Made by a program: the position numbers and the translations under genes. Below are positions 1 to 7,419 of a stretch of DNA of 29,653 nucleotides, piece after piece. Numbering within the stretch: position 1 is the stretch's first letter; every line of letters starts with the position of its first letter. Source of the stretch: UBA1206 sp045643125 (GTDB lineage Bacteria > Bacillota > Clostridia > Oscillospirales > CAG-382); the NCBI GenBank assembly GCA_045643125.1, contig JAZUKE010000012.1:1-29653 (forward strand), given 5' to 3'. Below the pieces are notes generated by a model. The model was not told the DNA's origin, did not search any database, and saw only the letters and a list, made by a program, of their open reading frames with translations.

Positions 1-333
1 ATGCCCTCTTGGGAAGAAATTGTACCGATGATGTACGATAAAGGTCTTGACGGCTGGCTTGATGAAATAGTTCGGGTTGTTTATAATCCCGAGCATTCAG
101 AGCGTTTTATTATTATGAAAAGTGAACATGGTTATTATAAATACGTTTATGAGATACTTCACCAATTTGACGAAGAAGAATGGATGTATATAGGTAGCCA
201 ACCCGGCGCGTTTCCGGCAATGTGGGAGCCGGTTGGTGATAATTGCGTGTCATTATTCTCCGGTATGGAAGAAGCATTAGAAGCCATTAAAGCATTACCC
301 GAATACAAGTTGCATTTTTTATCAGAAGATTAA
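1..333 (+). CDS. Hypothetical protein, 110 aa, possibly 5'-truncated
   Basis: I do not recognise this family. The protein is small, acidic and rich in aromatic residues (several Trp and Tyr), with no signal peptide or membrane segment, so it is probably a soluble cytoplasmic protein. The frame begins with ATG at the first base of the window, so the ribosome binding site cannot be seen and the true start may lie upstream. A 9-bp inverted repeat brackets the stop codon (312-320 with 332-340) and is followed by TTTT, consistent with transcription ending here. It is separated from the NUDIX gene by 383 bases of non-coding sequence that carry repeats, so it probably belongs to a different transcription unit. 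Its role cannot be inferred from its neighbours. Confidence 0.6.
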   Translation: MPSWEEIVPMMYDKGLDGWLDEIVRVVYNPEHSERFIIMKSEHGYYKYVYEILHQFDEEEWMYIGSQPGAFPAMWEPVGDNCVSLFSGMEEALEAIKALPEYKLHFLSED

Positions 334-344
334 AAAATGCTTTT
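312..344 (+). terminator. AT-rich hairpin overlapping the stop codon of the first gene
   Basis: GCATTTTTT at 312-320 pairs perfectly with AAAAAATGC at 332-340 across an 11-base loop, and TTTT follows at 341-344. The stop codon (331-333) lies at the edge of the second arm. The stem is weak because it is mostly A-T, so this is a moderate-confidence intrinsic terminator; a stronger one lies at 402-433. Confidence 0.45.
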
Positions 345-401
345 CTGTACCTTTTTCGATTTCTTAGCTTGAAAATGTACCTTTTGGTCGTTCTTAGACA
401 A

Positions 402-433
402 GAAAAAAGCATCGCAACAGCGATGCTTTTTTC
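402..433. terminator. Bidirectional intrinsic terminator
   Basis: GCATCG (409-414) and CGATGC (421-426) form the core stem with a six-base loop. The core is extended by an A-run on the left and flanked by T6 on the right, so the structure can end transcription from either strand. Confidence 0.75.
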
Positions 434-610
434 AATGAAGTCGCCCCTGCGGTGCTAATGAAGGAATGAAGACGCTTCGCTAATGAAGAAATGGAATGAG
501 AGAATGAAAGAAATTGGGGGGGCGGCTTTGCTTCATTAGTGAGCGGAGCGAACGACTTCATGGCGGTTCCTCCGCCGCTTCATTAACGAGTGAAGCGAGT
601 GCCTTCATTA
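434..610. repeat. Heptamer cluster forming a large imperfect inverted repeat
   Basis: Four copies of AATGAAG lie on the left (434-440, 457-463, 465-471, 482-488). Four copies of CTTCAT or CTTCATTA lie on the right (531-538, 556-561, 578-585, 603-610). The left half therefore mirrors the right half around about 510. Between the heptamers are short GC-rich hairpin-forming words such as GAGCGGAGCGAACGA and GGCGGTTCCTCCGCC. It resembles a REP- or MITE-like intergenic element. No transposase is present. Confidence 0.6.
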
Positions 611-653
611 ACCGCCGGCAGTCGGAAACTGAAGGTTTTTTACACAAAACCGT

Positions 654-682
654 TTGAAAAGTCTACAAAAATATGTTACAAT
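654..682 (+). promoter_or_regulatory. Sigma-A type promoter with extended -10, NUDIX gene
   Basis: TTGAAA (654-659) and TACAAT (677-682) are separated by 17 bases. A TG at 674-675 one base before the -10 makes it an extended -10 promoter. The start codon of the NUDIX gene lies 35 bases further on. Confidence 0.75.
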
Positions 683-716
683 AACCACAGCATATCGGAA
701 TTTACGGAGGCAAAGA

Positions 717-1205
717 ATGTTTGATTGCGGGTTTACAATGGACAAAAACCGGTTCAGATACCGTGCGGCAGCAATTATCGTTGAAAACAACTGCGTATTA
801 TTTGCCGGGAACGAACGGGAAGATTATCTGTACTCCATCGGCGGCGCAGTACATATGGGAGAAACTGCGGAGGATGCAGTTCTCCGTGAAGTTTTTGAAG
901 AAACGGGCGTTCATTATGAAATTGACCGCTTGGCTGTAATTCACGAAAACTTTTTCGATTCCAATACGGGTGCCTTAAAAGACTTAAGCTGCCACGAAAT
1001 CAGTTTTTACTTTTTGATGAAGCCGAAAGGAACGCAGGAATTGAACAGTCACAGCACAACGATCGGCGGCATAAAGGAAGATATGCATTGGATCCCGATC
1101 GAAGATCTTGGGAAATACAAAGCATTCCCTTCTTTTATGAAAGATTATCTGAGCCGAGAACACACGGAGATCGAACATATCGTCACAGACGAAAGAAAAC
1201 TGTAA
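717..1205 (+). CDS. NUDIX hydrolase
   Basis: A 162-residue NUDIX-fold pyrophosphohydrolase. The family cleaves nucleoside diphosphates linked to another moiety, using Mg2+ or Mn2+. The NUDIX box is complete: a Gly-Gly start, Glu after GAVHMG, then REVFEETGV, which gives the GX5EX7REUXEEXGU pattern at about residues 38-61. The substrate cannot be read from the sequence. I start at 717 because a GGAGG (706-710) sits at good spacing and the promoter -10 at 677-682 lies downstream of a possible earlier ATG at 654, which would therefore not be transcribed. The gene stands alone, with its own promoter and terminator (1210-1231). Confidence 0.88.
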   Translation: MFDCGFTMDKNRFRYRAAAIIVENNCVLFAGNEREDYLYSIGGAVHMGETAEDAVLREVFEETGVHYEIDRLAVIHENFFDSNTGALKDLSCHEISFYFLMKPKGTQELNSHSTTIGGIKEDMHWIPIEDLGKYKAFPSFMKDYLSREHTEIEHIVTDERKL

Positions 1206-1209
1206 TTTT

Positions 1210-1231
1210 GCGGGAGCTTTCCCGCTTTTTT
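1210..1231 (+). terminator. Intrinsic terminator after the NUDIX gene
   Basis: GCGGGA (1210-1215) pairs with TCCCGC (1220-1225) across a four-base loop and is followed by a run of six T. It lies five bases after the stop codon. Confidence 0.85.
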
Positions 1232-1246
1232 ATTTGCAAAAAATCC

Positions 1247-1275
1247 TTGTATAAAGCGCAAAAGCGTGATATAAT
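1247..1275 (+). promoter_or_regulatory. Sigma-A type promoter, surface-protein module
   Basis: TTGTAT (1247-1252) and a perfect TATAAT (1270-1275) are separated by 17 bases. The expected transcription start is about 1282, leaving a leader of only about 15 bases before the start codon at 1297. Confidence 0.75.
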
Positions 1276-1296
1276 GCGTATATGCGAGGTATTTAT

Positions 1297-3354
1297 ATGC
1301 AAAAAACCGCTTTTATCATATTTTTAATATTTGCCCTGCTTTTCGTTTCGTGCGACGGTTCAGGCATAGTGGAAGAAAGCAAAGAAGAAACAGTCTCCGA
1401 GCCGGCATCAAAGCAAGACGGCGAAAGCTCCGTATCATCTGACGCGGAAAGCCTTGACGAACCGAGTGAAGAGAACTCCGCGGAGGAAAGCGAAAAGAGC
1501 TTCGACGAACCGAGTGAAGAAAGCGAAGAACAGAGCGAGGAAGTCCCGGAGGGATATTTTTACGCATACGGCGAAGACGATCTTGTATCGTTCGTCTCAG
1601 AAAAAGCAAACAAAGAGAAAACTCTGCTTCTCAAAGACGACATTACCCTTTCCGACGATCTCATTTTTCCTTTTCCTTTCATCCTCGATCCCGACGGGCA
1701 TAAGATAAACGCCGATCCTTACGGGATCTCATTCGTCACGGAAGAAAAAGGCGCGTTCGTCATCGGCGGCTGCGCCGACGCGATAAAAACGATATACGCG
1801 CCGGACTGCGACGTTATCATCACCGGTGATGCTCCGTCTTACGACTACGCGGAAAAATATTTCGCGTTCGCTTCCTACAACGGCATCTGCCGTCCCGAAT
1901 CGCTTTTCTTCGGCGGAAAAACGCCCGAAAAGATCACGCTTGACGCGGTCGACGGCGTTATCGACGGAAATCATATCCGTTTTTCCGTTCCTTTCCTCAA
2001 AAAATTCAGCGTTTCGTCCGAGCTTCTCGAAGTGACGGATGAAGATATCACCGACAGCGGGATCGTCTCCGAAGACGGCAGAAGCTATATCGTCGTCACC
2101 GACAAGGACGGCGGCAAACGCTCGTTCCTCGTTGTCGCAGAGCGTCTGAATAACGTACTGCCCGTTATTTATATCGACGTCGAAGACGGAAAAACCGTCG
2201 TTTCAAAGGACGAATATCTGAACTGCACCGTTACGGTGGATTACAATTCTTACGAAGGCTCGGAGGAGTTTGACGAGATCGTTTCGCTTTCTGCCGGAGT
2301 GCGCGGCAGAGGACATTCAAGCTGGGAGCTTGAAAAGAAGCCTTACAAGCTGAAATTTGAAGAAAAGGCTTCCCTTTTCGGACTTACGAAAGCCAAAAAA
2401 TGGGTGCTTCAGGCAAACCACACCGACAGAACTCTGTTCCGCAACACGCTTGCGATGCGTATGGGGGCAGTCCTTGACAATATGCCGTTCGTGCCTCATT
2501 CTTACCCCGTCGATCTGTTCGTGAACGGCGAATATGCCGGCGTATACACGCTGACGGAGCAGATAGAGATCCACAAAGGCAGGATAGAGGGCGAAGAAGA
2601 TTCGACGGAGATCGACACCGACTATCTTATCGAAATGGGCGAAGACGAAACGAAGACCTCGTTCGGCTCAAACGTGTTCCATTCGTCGCTTGAACTGTTT
2701 ATGGCGATAAAAAATCCGAGCGAAGACGTGCTTACCAAGGAGCAGTACGACTTTGTAAGAGATTATTTCAACAAAGCGGACGACGCCGTGAAAAAAGGCG
2801 AAGGCTATGAAGAGTATATCGACGTCGATTCCCTTATCGACTGGTTCATACTCGACGAATTCAGCTATAACCTCGACTGCACATTCAGACGAAGCGGGAT
2901 CTATCTCAAAAGAAAAGGCGGAAAGATATATCTTGCGTCCCCGTGGGACTTTGACTGTGCTTTCGGCAATTTTTCGCTTGACAACTACGAATACACGGGC
3001 TGGATAAGTCTGGGGAATACCAAAACCGACAACTACGACGAATACATAAAAACGAATTGGATGGATTACCTGCTCAAAAACGACGCCTTTAAGAAAAAAC
3101 TGAAAGAACGCTGGGAAGAAGTCGGAGAAACGCTTTATACCACGGCAGCGGAAACGATAAAAATGCTCGGAGAACAGGTCTCGCCGTCCGCATCGTGCAA
3201 TTTCACCGTGTGGAAAAACGTGTTCGGCAAAAAGCTGCAATACGAATCGGTCAAATCGCGCACGCTGATGACTTACGAAGAACAGCTTGACTATCTTGAA
3301 TGGTTCATCGAAACGCGCTACAACTGGATAAACGAAGAAATTTCAAAATACTGA
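1297..3354 (+). CDS. CotH-kinase-family surface lipoprotein
   Basis: A 685-residue exported protein. Residues 1-19 form a lipoprotein signal with Cys19 as the likely lipidated residue (LLFVSC). Residues about 25-90 are a Ser/Glu-rich spacer. Residues about 90-280 may be beta-rich, and from about 288 to 600 runs a CotH-like kinase domain with the family landmarks RGRGHSSW (near 335), NGEYAGVYTLTEQIE and WDFDCAFG (near 550, metal-binding Asp region). CotH of Bacillus phosphorylates spore-coat proteins; many clostridial relatives are non-spore surface proteins, so the substrate here is unknown. I start at 1297 because GAGG at 1286-1289 is well spaced for it, while the ATG at 1282 falls at the predicted transcription start. 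It is followed 15 bases later by the GHL10 gene. Confidence 0.85.
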   Translation: MQKTAFIIFLIFALLFVSCDGSGIVEESKEETVSEPASKQDGESSVSSDAESLDEPSEENSAEESEKSFDEPSEESEEQSEEVPEGYFYAYGEDDLVSFVSEKANKEKTLLLKDDITLSDDLIFPFPFILDPDGHKINADPYGISFVTEEKGAFVIGGCADAIKTIYAPDCDVIITGDAPSYDYAEKYFAFASYNGICRPESLFFGGKTPEKITLDAVDGVIDGNHIRFSVPFLKKFSVSSELLEVTDEDITDSGIVSEDGRSYIVVTDKDGGKRSFLVVAERLNNVLPVIYIDVEDGKTVVSKDEYLNCTVTVDYNSYEGSEEFDEIVSLSAGVRGRGHSSWELEKKPYKLKFEEKASLFGLTKAKKWVLQANHTDRTLFRNTLAMRMGAVLDNMPFVPHSYPVDLFVNGEYAGVYTLTEQIEIHKGRIEGEEDSTEIDTDYLIEMGEDETKTSFGSNVFHSSLELFMAIKNPSEDVLTKEQYDFVRDYFNKADDAVKKGEGYEEYIDVDSLIDWFILDEFSYNLDCTFRRSGIYLKRKGGKIYLASPWDFDCAFGNFSLDNYEYTGWISLGNTKTDNYDEYIKTNWMDYLLKNDAFKKKLKERWEEVGETLYTTAAETIKMLGEQVSPSASCNFTVWKNVFGKKLQYESVKSRTLMTYEEQLDYLEWFIETRYNWINEEISKY

Positions 3355-3369
3355 AAACGGAGTGATATT

Positions 3370-5718
3370 ATGCGTAAAACACTTTCATTTATGCTTTCGC
3401 TTGTTTTAATGTCTTTGGCTTTCACTTCAACGCTCGTCACGTCCGCAGACGGCGATGACACGCTGATAATTCCCGTCGATTCCGTCAACGGCACGCGCTG
3501 GGAAGACACTATGTGCGTCTACAAAGACCGCGCCTCGACCGAGCAGAACCAATGGGGCTGGAACGTGGTCGTTTCGTCAGACGGAGTCGTGATAAACAAG
3601 GTGGAGTCCGGCAATACGCTCGGTACGGATCTTGCCGTGCCGAAGGGCGGATTCGTGCTTTCGGCAGTCGGAACGCTCGGAAAAAATATGTTCGATTCGA
3701 TAAACCTCGGCGACCACGCGATATTCGACGAATACGCTTCCCGCGTTATGGTGTCAAAAGACGAAATACAGCCATTCTATTCGGTTTCGCACAAGTTTAC
3801 GTCCTACAATCAGCCGCGTTACGCGAATACGCTGATAATCTACAACAAGGGAAAATCCACCTCCACCAACACCTGGGGCTACGAAGTCGTCGCCGACAAG
3901 GACGGATTCATCGTTTCGGCAGGCGGCAACGACAACGCGATCCCCGAAAACGGGTTCGTTATTTCGGCAATAGAAGCCGAAGACAAGAATTTTCTCAAAA
4001 CGTACTGCGTCGTCGGCTCCAAGGTCACGATAAGCGGTATGAGTTTTAATGTCGATTACAACGAAAGTATGCTTGAAAACACCGTCAAAGCCGAGATCGC
4101 ACTCGTGCGCGAAAAAGCGGCAAAGGCGATATCGGAAAAGCGTCTTGTCGATACCGAGACGGTGATAAAAGAGCTTGACAAGCTCCAAACGTCTTCCATA
4201 AAGACGCTTGAAGAGCGTAATTCGCTTATCAAAGAGATAAAACGCATCGGCACCGGACTTATCGAAAACCGCATCGTCGGCATCAGAAGCGTGTGGTACG
4301 TCCCCACCGAAAGGACGGAGGACGCCGTAATAAAGACCGTTGCCGAAATGAAGAGCGCCGGCATAAACCAGCTCTGTCTCGGCACGACGGAAGGCGCCGG
4401 CACTATCGTCCGCCTGCCCGATTCGTTCCCGTTCAAAACAAAAGCAACGCTTCGCAATATCGACCTGCTTGCGGTATTCGTCAGAGAATGTCACGAAAAC
4501 GGCATCGAGATCGTGCTTTCCGTCCCCGTTTTCGCGTGTCACGAGACCGACGGCAAACATTCGTCGTGGATGGCGCTTCCTAACAAACAGACCGAAAACG
4601 CCGAGTCGTTCTGGTCGCCCGCAAACGACGAATACATCGCCTATTTCAAAGATTATGTAAACCACATAATCACGAATTACGACATAGACGGTTTCCAGTA
4701 CGACTACATCCGCTACCCGTATTTTGACGGAAACGTGGATTACGGCTACGACGACGCGGCGAAAGAACTGTTTTTGAAAGAAACGGGGCTTGATGAAGAC
4801 GCCTTCGACGACGTAAAAGCCAAACTTCGTTCAAGCAAATATTGGAATGAATGGGTCACATTCAAGCGTGACCTCATAACGAGATGTGTCGGCGAGATAT
4901 CCGCTCTTATCAACGAAGTACGCCCCGATATCTATATTTCAGCCTGTCTCGCGCACGACACGGGCAGCGACCTTTATTTCCAGGACGGCAAAGCGTGGGT
5001 GCAGAAGGGGTACGTTGACGGTATCTATCCGATGAGTTACGGTGCCGGCATTATGGAGCAGGCTCCGCAGAAATTCACGTCCTACAACACCGAAAAATCG
5101 TTCACCGTAATGGGCAGCGGCGCGTATCTGTCGCTTTCGACCGACGAAATGGTGCGTCAGACCGAGCAGACGCGCGAATTTCTTGCCGACGGCATCGCCT
5201 ATTTTGAGTGGACGGCATACAAGCAGCACGGCTACGCGGAATATCTCGTTTCCACAGTCAATTCGTCGGAGTGCATATCGTTCACCTACGACGAAAACGA
5301 AGCCCTCAAGGAGCTGTTTGCTTCTGCAAAGGAGCGTTTTGCGCGGTACGCGGAAGATGACGTGTCTTCCCTCTTTGCGTCGCCCTCGGAGCCGTCCGAA
5401 CTCAAAAAAGAGCTTGAAAAAATCGTTCCTTACGACAAAGAGCTGTATTACGACATCGACCTTGCAATAAGGCTGTGTAATTTCTCACGCGCCGAATACA
5501 AGGACACTTTCGTTTTCCCTGGTGACGAAACGAGCGAGCCGTCAGACGAAAGCCGTGACGTTTCCGAAGAAAGCGCCGCCGAAGAAACGTCTGCCGAAGA
5601 AGTCGGAACACATAAGAAAAGCGAAAGCAAGATCGCGCTTATCTGTATCCTCTGCGGTGCGGCGACGGCAATAGGCTGCTTTTTATCGTTTATGAAGCGC
5701 AAAAAAACGCAAAAGTGA
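3370..5718 (+). CDS. Exported GHL10 glycosidase-like protein, membrane anchored
   Basis: A 782-residue protein with a signal peptide (about 1-25, cleavage near TSA/DG). Two related beta-rich segments follow (about 46-101 and 153-201), each with a Trp-Gly, an aromatic, Val-Val-x-Asp core and a Pro-x-Gly-Phe-Val-x-Ser-Ala end. A helical linker (about 237-300) comes next, then a TIM-barrel-type GHL10 domain (formerly DUF187, YngK-like) at about 301-625. The barrel carries the conserved motif DIDGFQYDYIRYP (438-450), which supplies the likely acidic catalytic residues. The C-terminus has a Ser/Glu-rich spacer (about 715-755), one membrane helix and a positive tail, so the enzyme should face outwards. 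A GGAG at 3359-3362 fixes the start. The glycan substrate is unknown; the context suggests surface or host polysaccharide. It is probably co-transcribed with the CotH-like gene. Confidence 0.85.
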   Translation: MRKTLSFMLSLVLMSLAFTSTLVTSADGDDTLIIPVDSVNGTRWEDTMCVYKDRASTEQNQWGWNVVVSSDGVVINKVESGNTLGTDLAVPKGGFVLSAVGTLGKNMFDSINLGDHAIFDEYASRVMVSKDEIQPFYSVSHKFTSYNQPRYANTLIIYNKGKSTSTNTWGYEVVADKDGFIVSAGGNDNAIPENGFVISAIEAEDKNFLKTYCVVGSKVTISGMSFNVDYNESMLENTVKAEIALVREKAAKAISEKRLVDTETVIKELDKLQTSSIKTLEERNSLIKEIKRIGTGLIENRIVGIRSVWYVPTERTEDAVIKTVAEMKSAGINQLCLGTTEGAGTIVRLPDSFPFKTKATLRNIDLLAVFVRECHENGIEIVLSVPVFACHETDGKHSSWMALPNKQTENAESFWSPANDEYIAYFKDYVNHIITNYDIDGFQYDYIRYPYFDGNVDYGYDDAAKELFLKETGLDEDAFDDVKAKLRSSKYWNEWVTFKRDLITRCVGEISALINEVRPDIYISACLAHDTGSDLYFQDGKAWVQKGYVDGIYPMSYGAGIMEQAPQKFTSYNTEKSFTVMGSGAYLSLSTDEMVRQTEQTREFLADGIAYFEWTAYKQHGYAEYLVSTVNSSECISFTYDENEALKELFASAKERFARYAEDDVSSLFASPSEPSELKKELEKIVPYDKELYYDIDLAIRLCNFSRAEYKDTFVFPGDETSEPSDESRDVSEESAAEETSAEEVGTHKKSESKIALICILCGAATAIGCFLSFMKRKKTQK

Positions 5719-5728
5719 TAAAAAGGTA

Positions 5729-5756
5729 TTGAAATATATTCCGAATTCTGTATAAT
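5729..5756 (+). promoter_or_regulatory. Sigma-A type promoter, GH20 gene
   Basis: TTGAAA (5729-5734) and a perfect TATAAT (5751-5756) are separated by 16 bases, in the 72-base gap after the GHL10 gene. The GH20 gene can therefore be expressed apart from its upstream neighbours. Confidence 0.75.
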
Positions 5757-5790
5757 AAAAGTACAATAAATTTTTGAAAGGAAAATAAAA

Positions 5791-7410
5791 ATGGAAAACA
5801 ACATCCCCTTCAAACGCTTCGGCACGATGATAGATATGTCGCGCAACGCCGTTATGTCCGTATCCGCTCTTAAAGAATGGATAGATATATGCGCTTCTCT
5901 CGGCTATACCGCGCTTTATCTTTACACCGAAGACACTTATGAAGTACAGAACAACCCCTGCTTCGGCTATATGAGAGGTCGTTATACGCAGGAAGAAATG
6001 AAAGAAATAGACGATTACGGCTATGCTCACGGCATCGAGGTCATCCCCTGCATCCAGACGCTTGCACATATGAACTGCATCGTCCGCTGGCCCGATTACT
6101 GCTACCACAAGGATATCGACGACATTATGCTTGCCGACGACGAATTCATCTATCAGCTCATCGACGATATGTTCGCCACTCTTACCCGCAATTTCCGTAC
6201 CCGTACCATCAATATCGGTATGGACGAAGCACACAACATCGGCAGAGGTCAGTACCTTGATAAGCACGGCAACTGCGACAGAACGGAAATATTCCTCAAG
6301 CATCTGCAGAAAGTCGCCGACATAGCCAAGAAATACGGCTGCGAAGTCGCTATCTGGAGCGATATGTTCTTCCGCCTTGCCACAGGCGGCAACTACTACG
6401 TTTCCAACGCAGGCATCGACACCTCCGTTTCAGAAAAAATACCCGAAAACGTACAGCTCGTTTATTGGGATTACTACTCCACCGACAAAAAGAGATACGA
6501 TTCGATGCTCAAAGCGCACGCTTCTCTCAAAAAAGGAAGCTGGTTCGCAGGCGGTCTCTGGTGCTGGATGGGACCGGCTCCCCACAACGCTTACAGTATG
6601 AACGCTACCGAAAAAGCAATGAGAAGCTGCCGCGAACACGACGTTACCGACGTTATGCTCACTATGTGGGGCGACAACGGCGGCGAATGCTCGCGCTTTG
6701 CGCTTCTTCCCTCTCTTTTCTACGCTTCCGAGATCGCAAAGGGCATCAAAGGTATGGCGCAGATCAAAGCCGATTTCAAGGAATGGTGCGGCATTTCGTT
6801 CGATTCCTTTATGCTGCTTGACCTGCCCGGCACTCCCGAATTCAGCAAAGATTTCGTCGTCAACCCCGACAAGTATATGCTTTACAACGATCCGTTCATC
6901 GGTCTCCACGACTGCACCGTTGTCGGCGGCGAAGGCGAAAAGTTCGCTTCCTGTGCAAGAAAACTTGCGAGAATGGCAAAGAACGAAAAATACGGTCATC
7001 TCTTCCTTACTATGCAGAAGCTCTGCGAAGTCCTCGCCATCAAATACGAGCTTGGCGTAAAGACGAGAAACGCTTACAAAGCAGGCGACAAAGAAGCCCT
7101 CAAAGCCCTTATCCCCGACTACAAGAAGCTTTCAAAGAAGCTCGAAGAATACTACAACGCATACCGCGTTCAGTGGTTCAAGGAAAACAAGGCGTTCGGC
7201 TTTGAAGTCCAGGATCTCCGTCTCGGCGGTCTTATGAGACGCGTCAAGAACTGCGCCGAAAGACTTGCCGACTACGTTGACGGAAAGACCGACAAGATCG
7301 ACGAGCTTGAAGAAGACGTCCTCTATATGTACGGCACCGCCGAAGACAACAAGCATCCGCTCCATTTCAACTGGTGGGGGCAGACCGTCACTCCCAGCGT
7401 CATAGGCTGA
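5791..7410 (+). CDS. Family 20 glycoside hydrolase (beta-N-acetylhexosaminidase-like)
   Basis: A 539-residue TIM-barrel enzyme without a signal peptide, so probably cytoplasmic. The barrel begins near residue 10 (FGTMIDMSRN) and carries the GH20-type catalytic pair Asp145-Glu146 in NIGMDEAHNIGRG. In GH20 enzymes the Glu is the acid/base and the Asp orients the substrate N-acetyl group, which itself attacks the anomeric carbon. The expected reaction is release of terminal GlcNAc or GalNAc from glycosides. Aromatic-rich segments such as YYVSNAG, GGLWCWMGPAP and LTMWGDNGGECS fit sugar-binding loops. The C-terminal 140 residues are mostly helical. Start at 5791 follows AAAGGA (5777-5782). Exact specificity is not visible. 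Confidence 0.8.
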   Translation: MENNIPFKRFGTMIDMSRNAVMSVSALKEWIDICASLGYTALYLYTEDTYEVQNNPCFGYMRGRYTQEEMKEIDDYGYAHGIEVIPCIQTLAHMNCIVRWPDYCYHKDIDDIMLADDEFIYQLIDDMFATLTRNFRTRTINIGMDEAHNIGRGQYLDKHGNCDRTEIFLKHLQKVADIAKKYGCEVAIWSDMFFRLATGGNYYVSNAGIDTSVSEKIPENVQLVYWDYYSTDKKRYDSMLKAHASLKKGSWFAGGLWCWMGPAPHNAYSMNATEKAMRSCREHDVTDVMLTMWGDNGGECSRFALLPSLFYASEIAKGIKGMAQIKADFKEWCGISFDSFMLLDLPGTPEFSKDFVVNPDKYMLYNDPFIGLHDCTVVGGEGEKFASCARKLARMAKNEKYGHLFLTMQKLCEVLAIKYELGVKTRNAYKAGDKEALKALIPDYKKLSKKLEEYYNAYRVQWFKENKAFGFEVQDLRLGGLMRRVKNCAERLADYVDGKTDKIDELEEDVLYMYGTAEDNKHPLHFNWWGQTVTPSVIG

Positions 7411-7419
7411 TTTGCTTTA

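Larger units (their letters stand above)
334..716. other. Gene-free region with short direct repeats, terminators and an inverted-repeat cluster
   Basis: No credible coding frame is present. From left to right it holds a pair of direct repeats built on TGTACCTTTT and TTCTTAG (346-398), a strong bidirectional terminator hairpin (402-433), a cluster of AATGAAG / CTTCATT heptamers in opposing orientation (434-610), and the promoter of the NUDIX gene (654-682). The repeat content differs from all other intergenic spaces in the window, which are short and unique. Confidence 0.6.

Noticed and set aside
1..333. Immunity protein of a toxin system
   Set aside because: The size and acidity would fit, but there is no toxin gene in view and no recognisable immunity fold, so the idea has no support.
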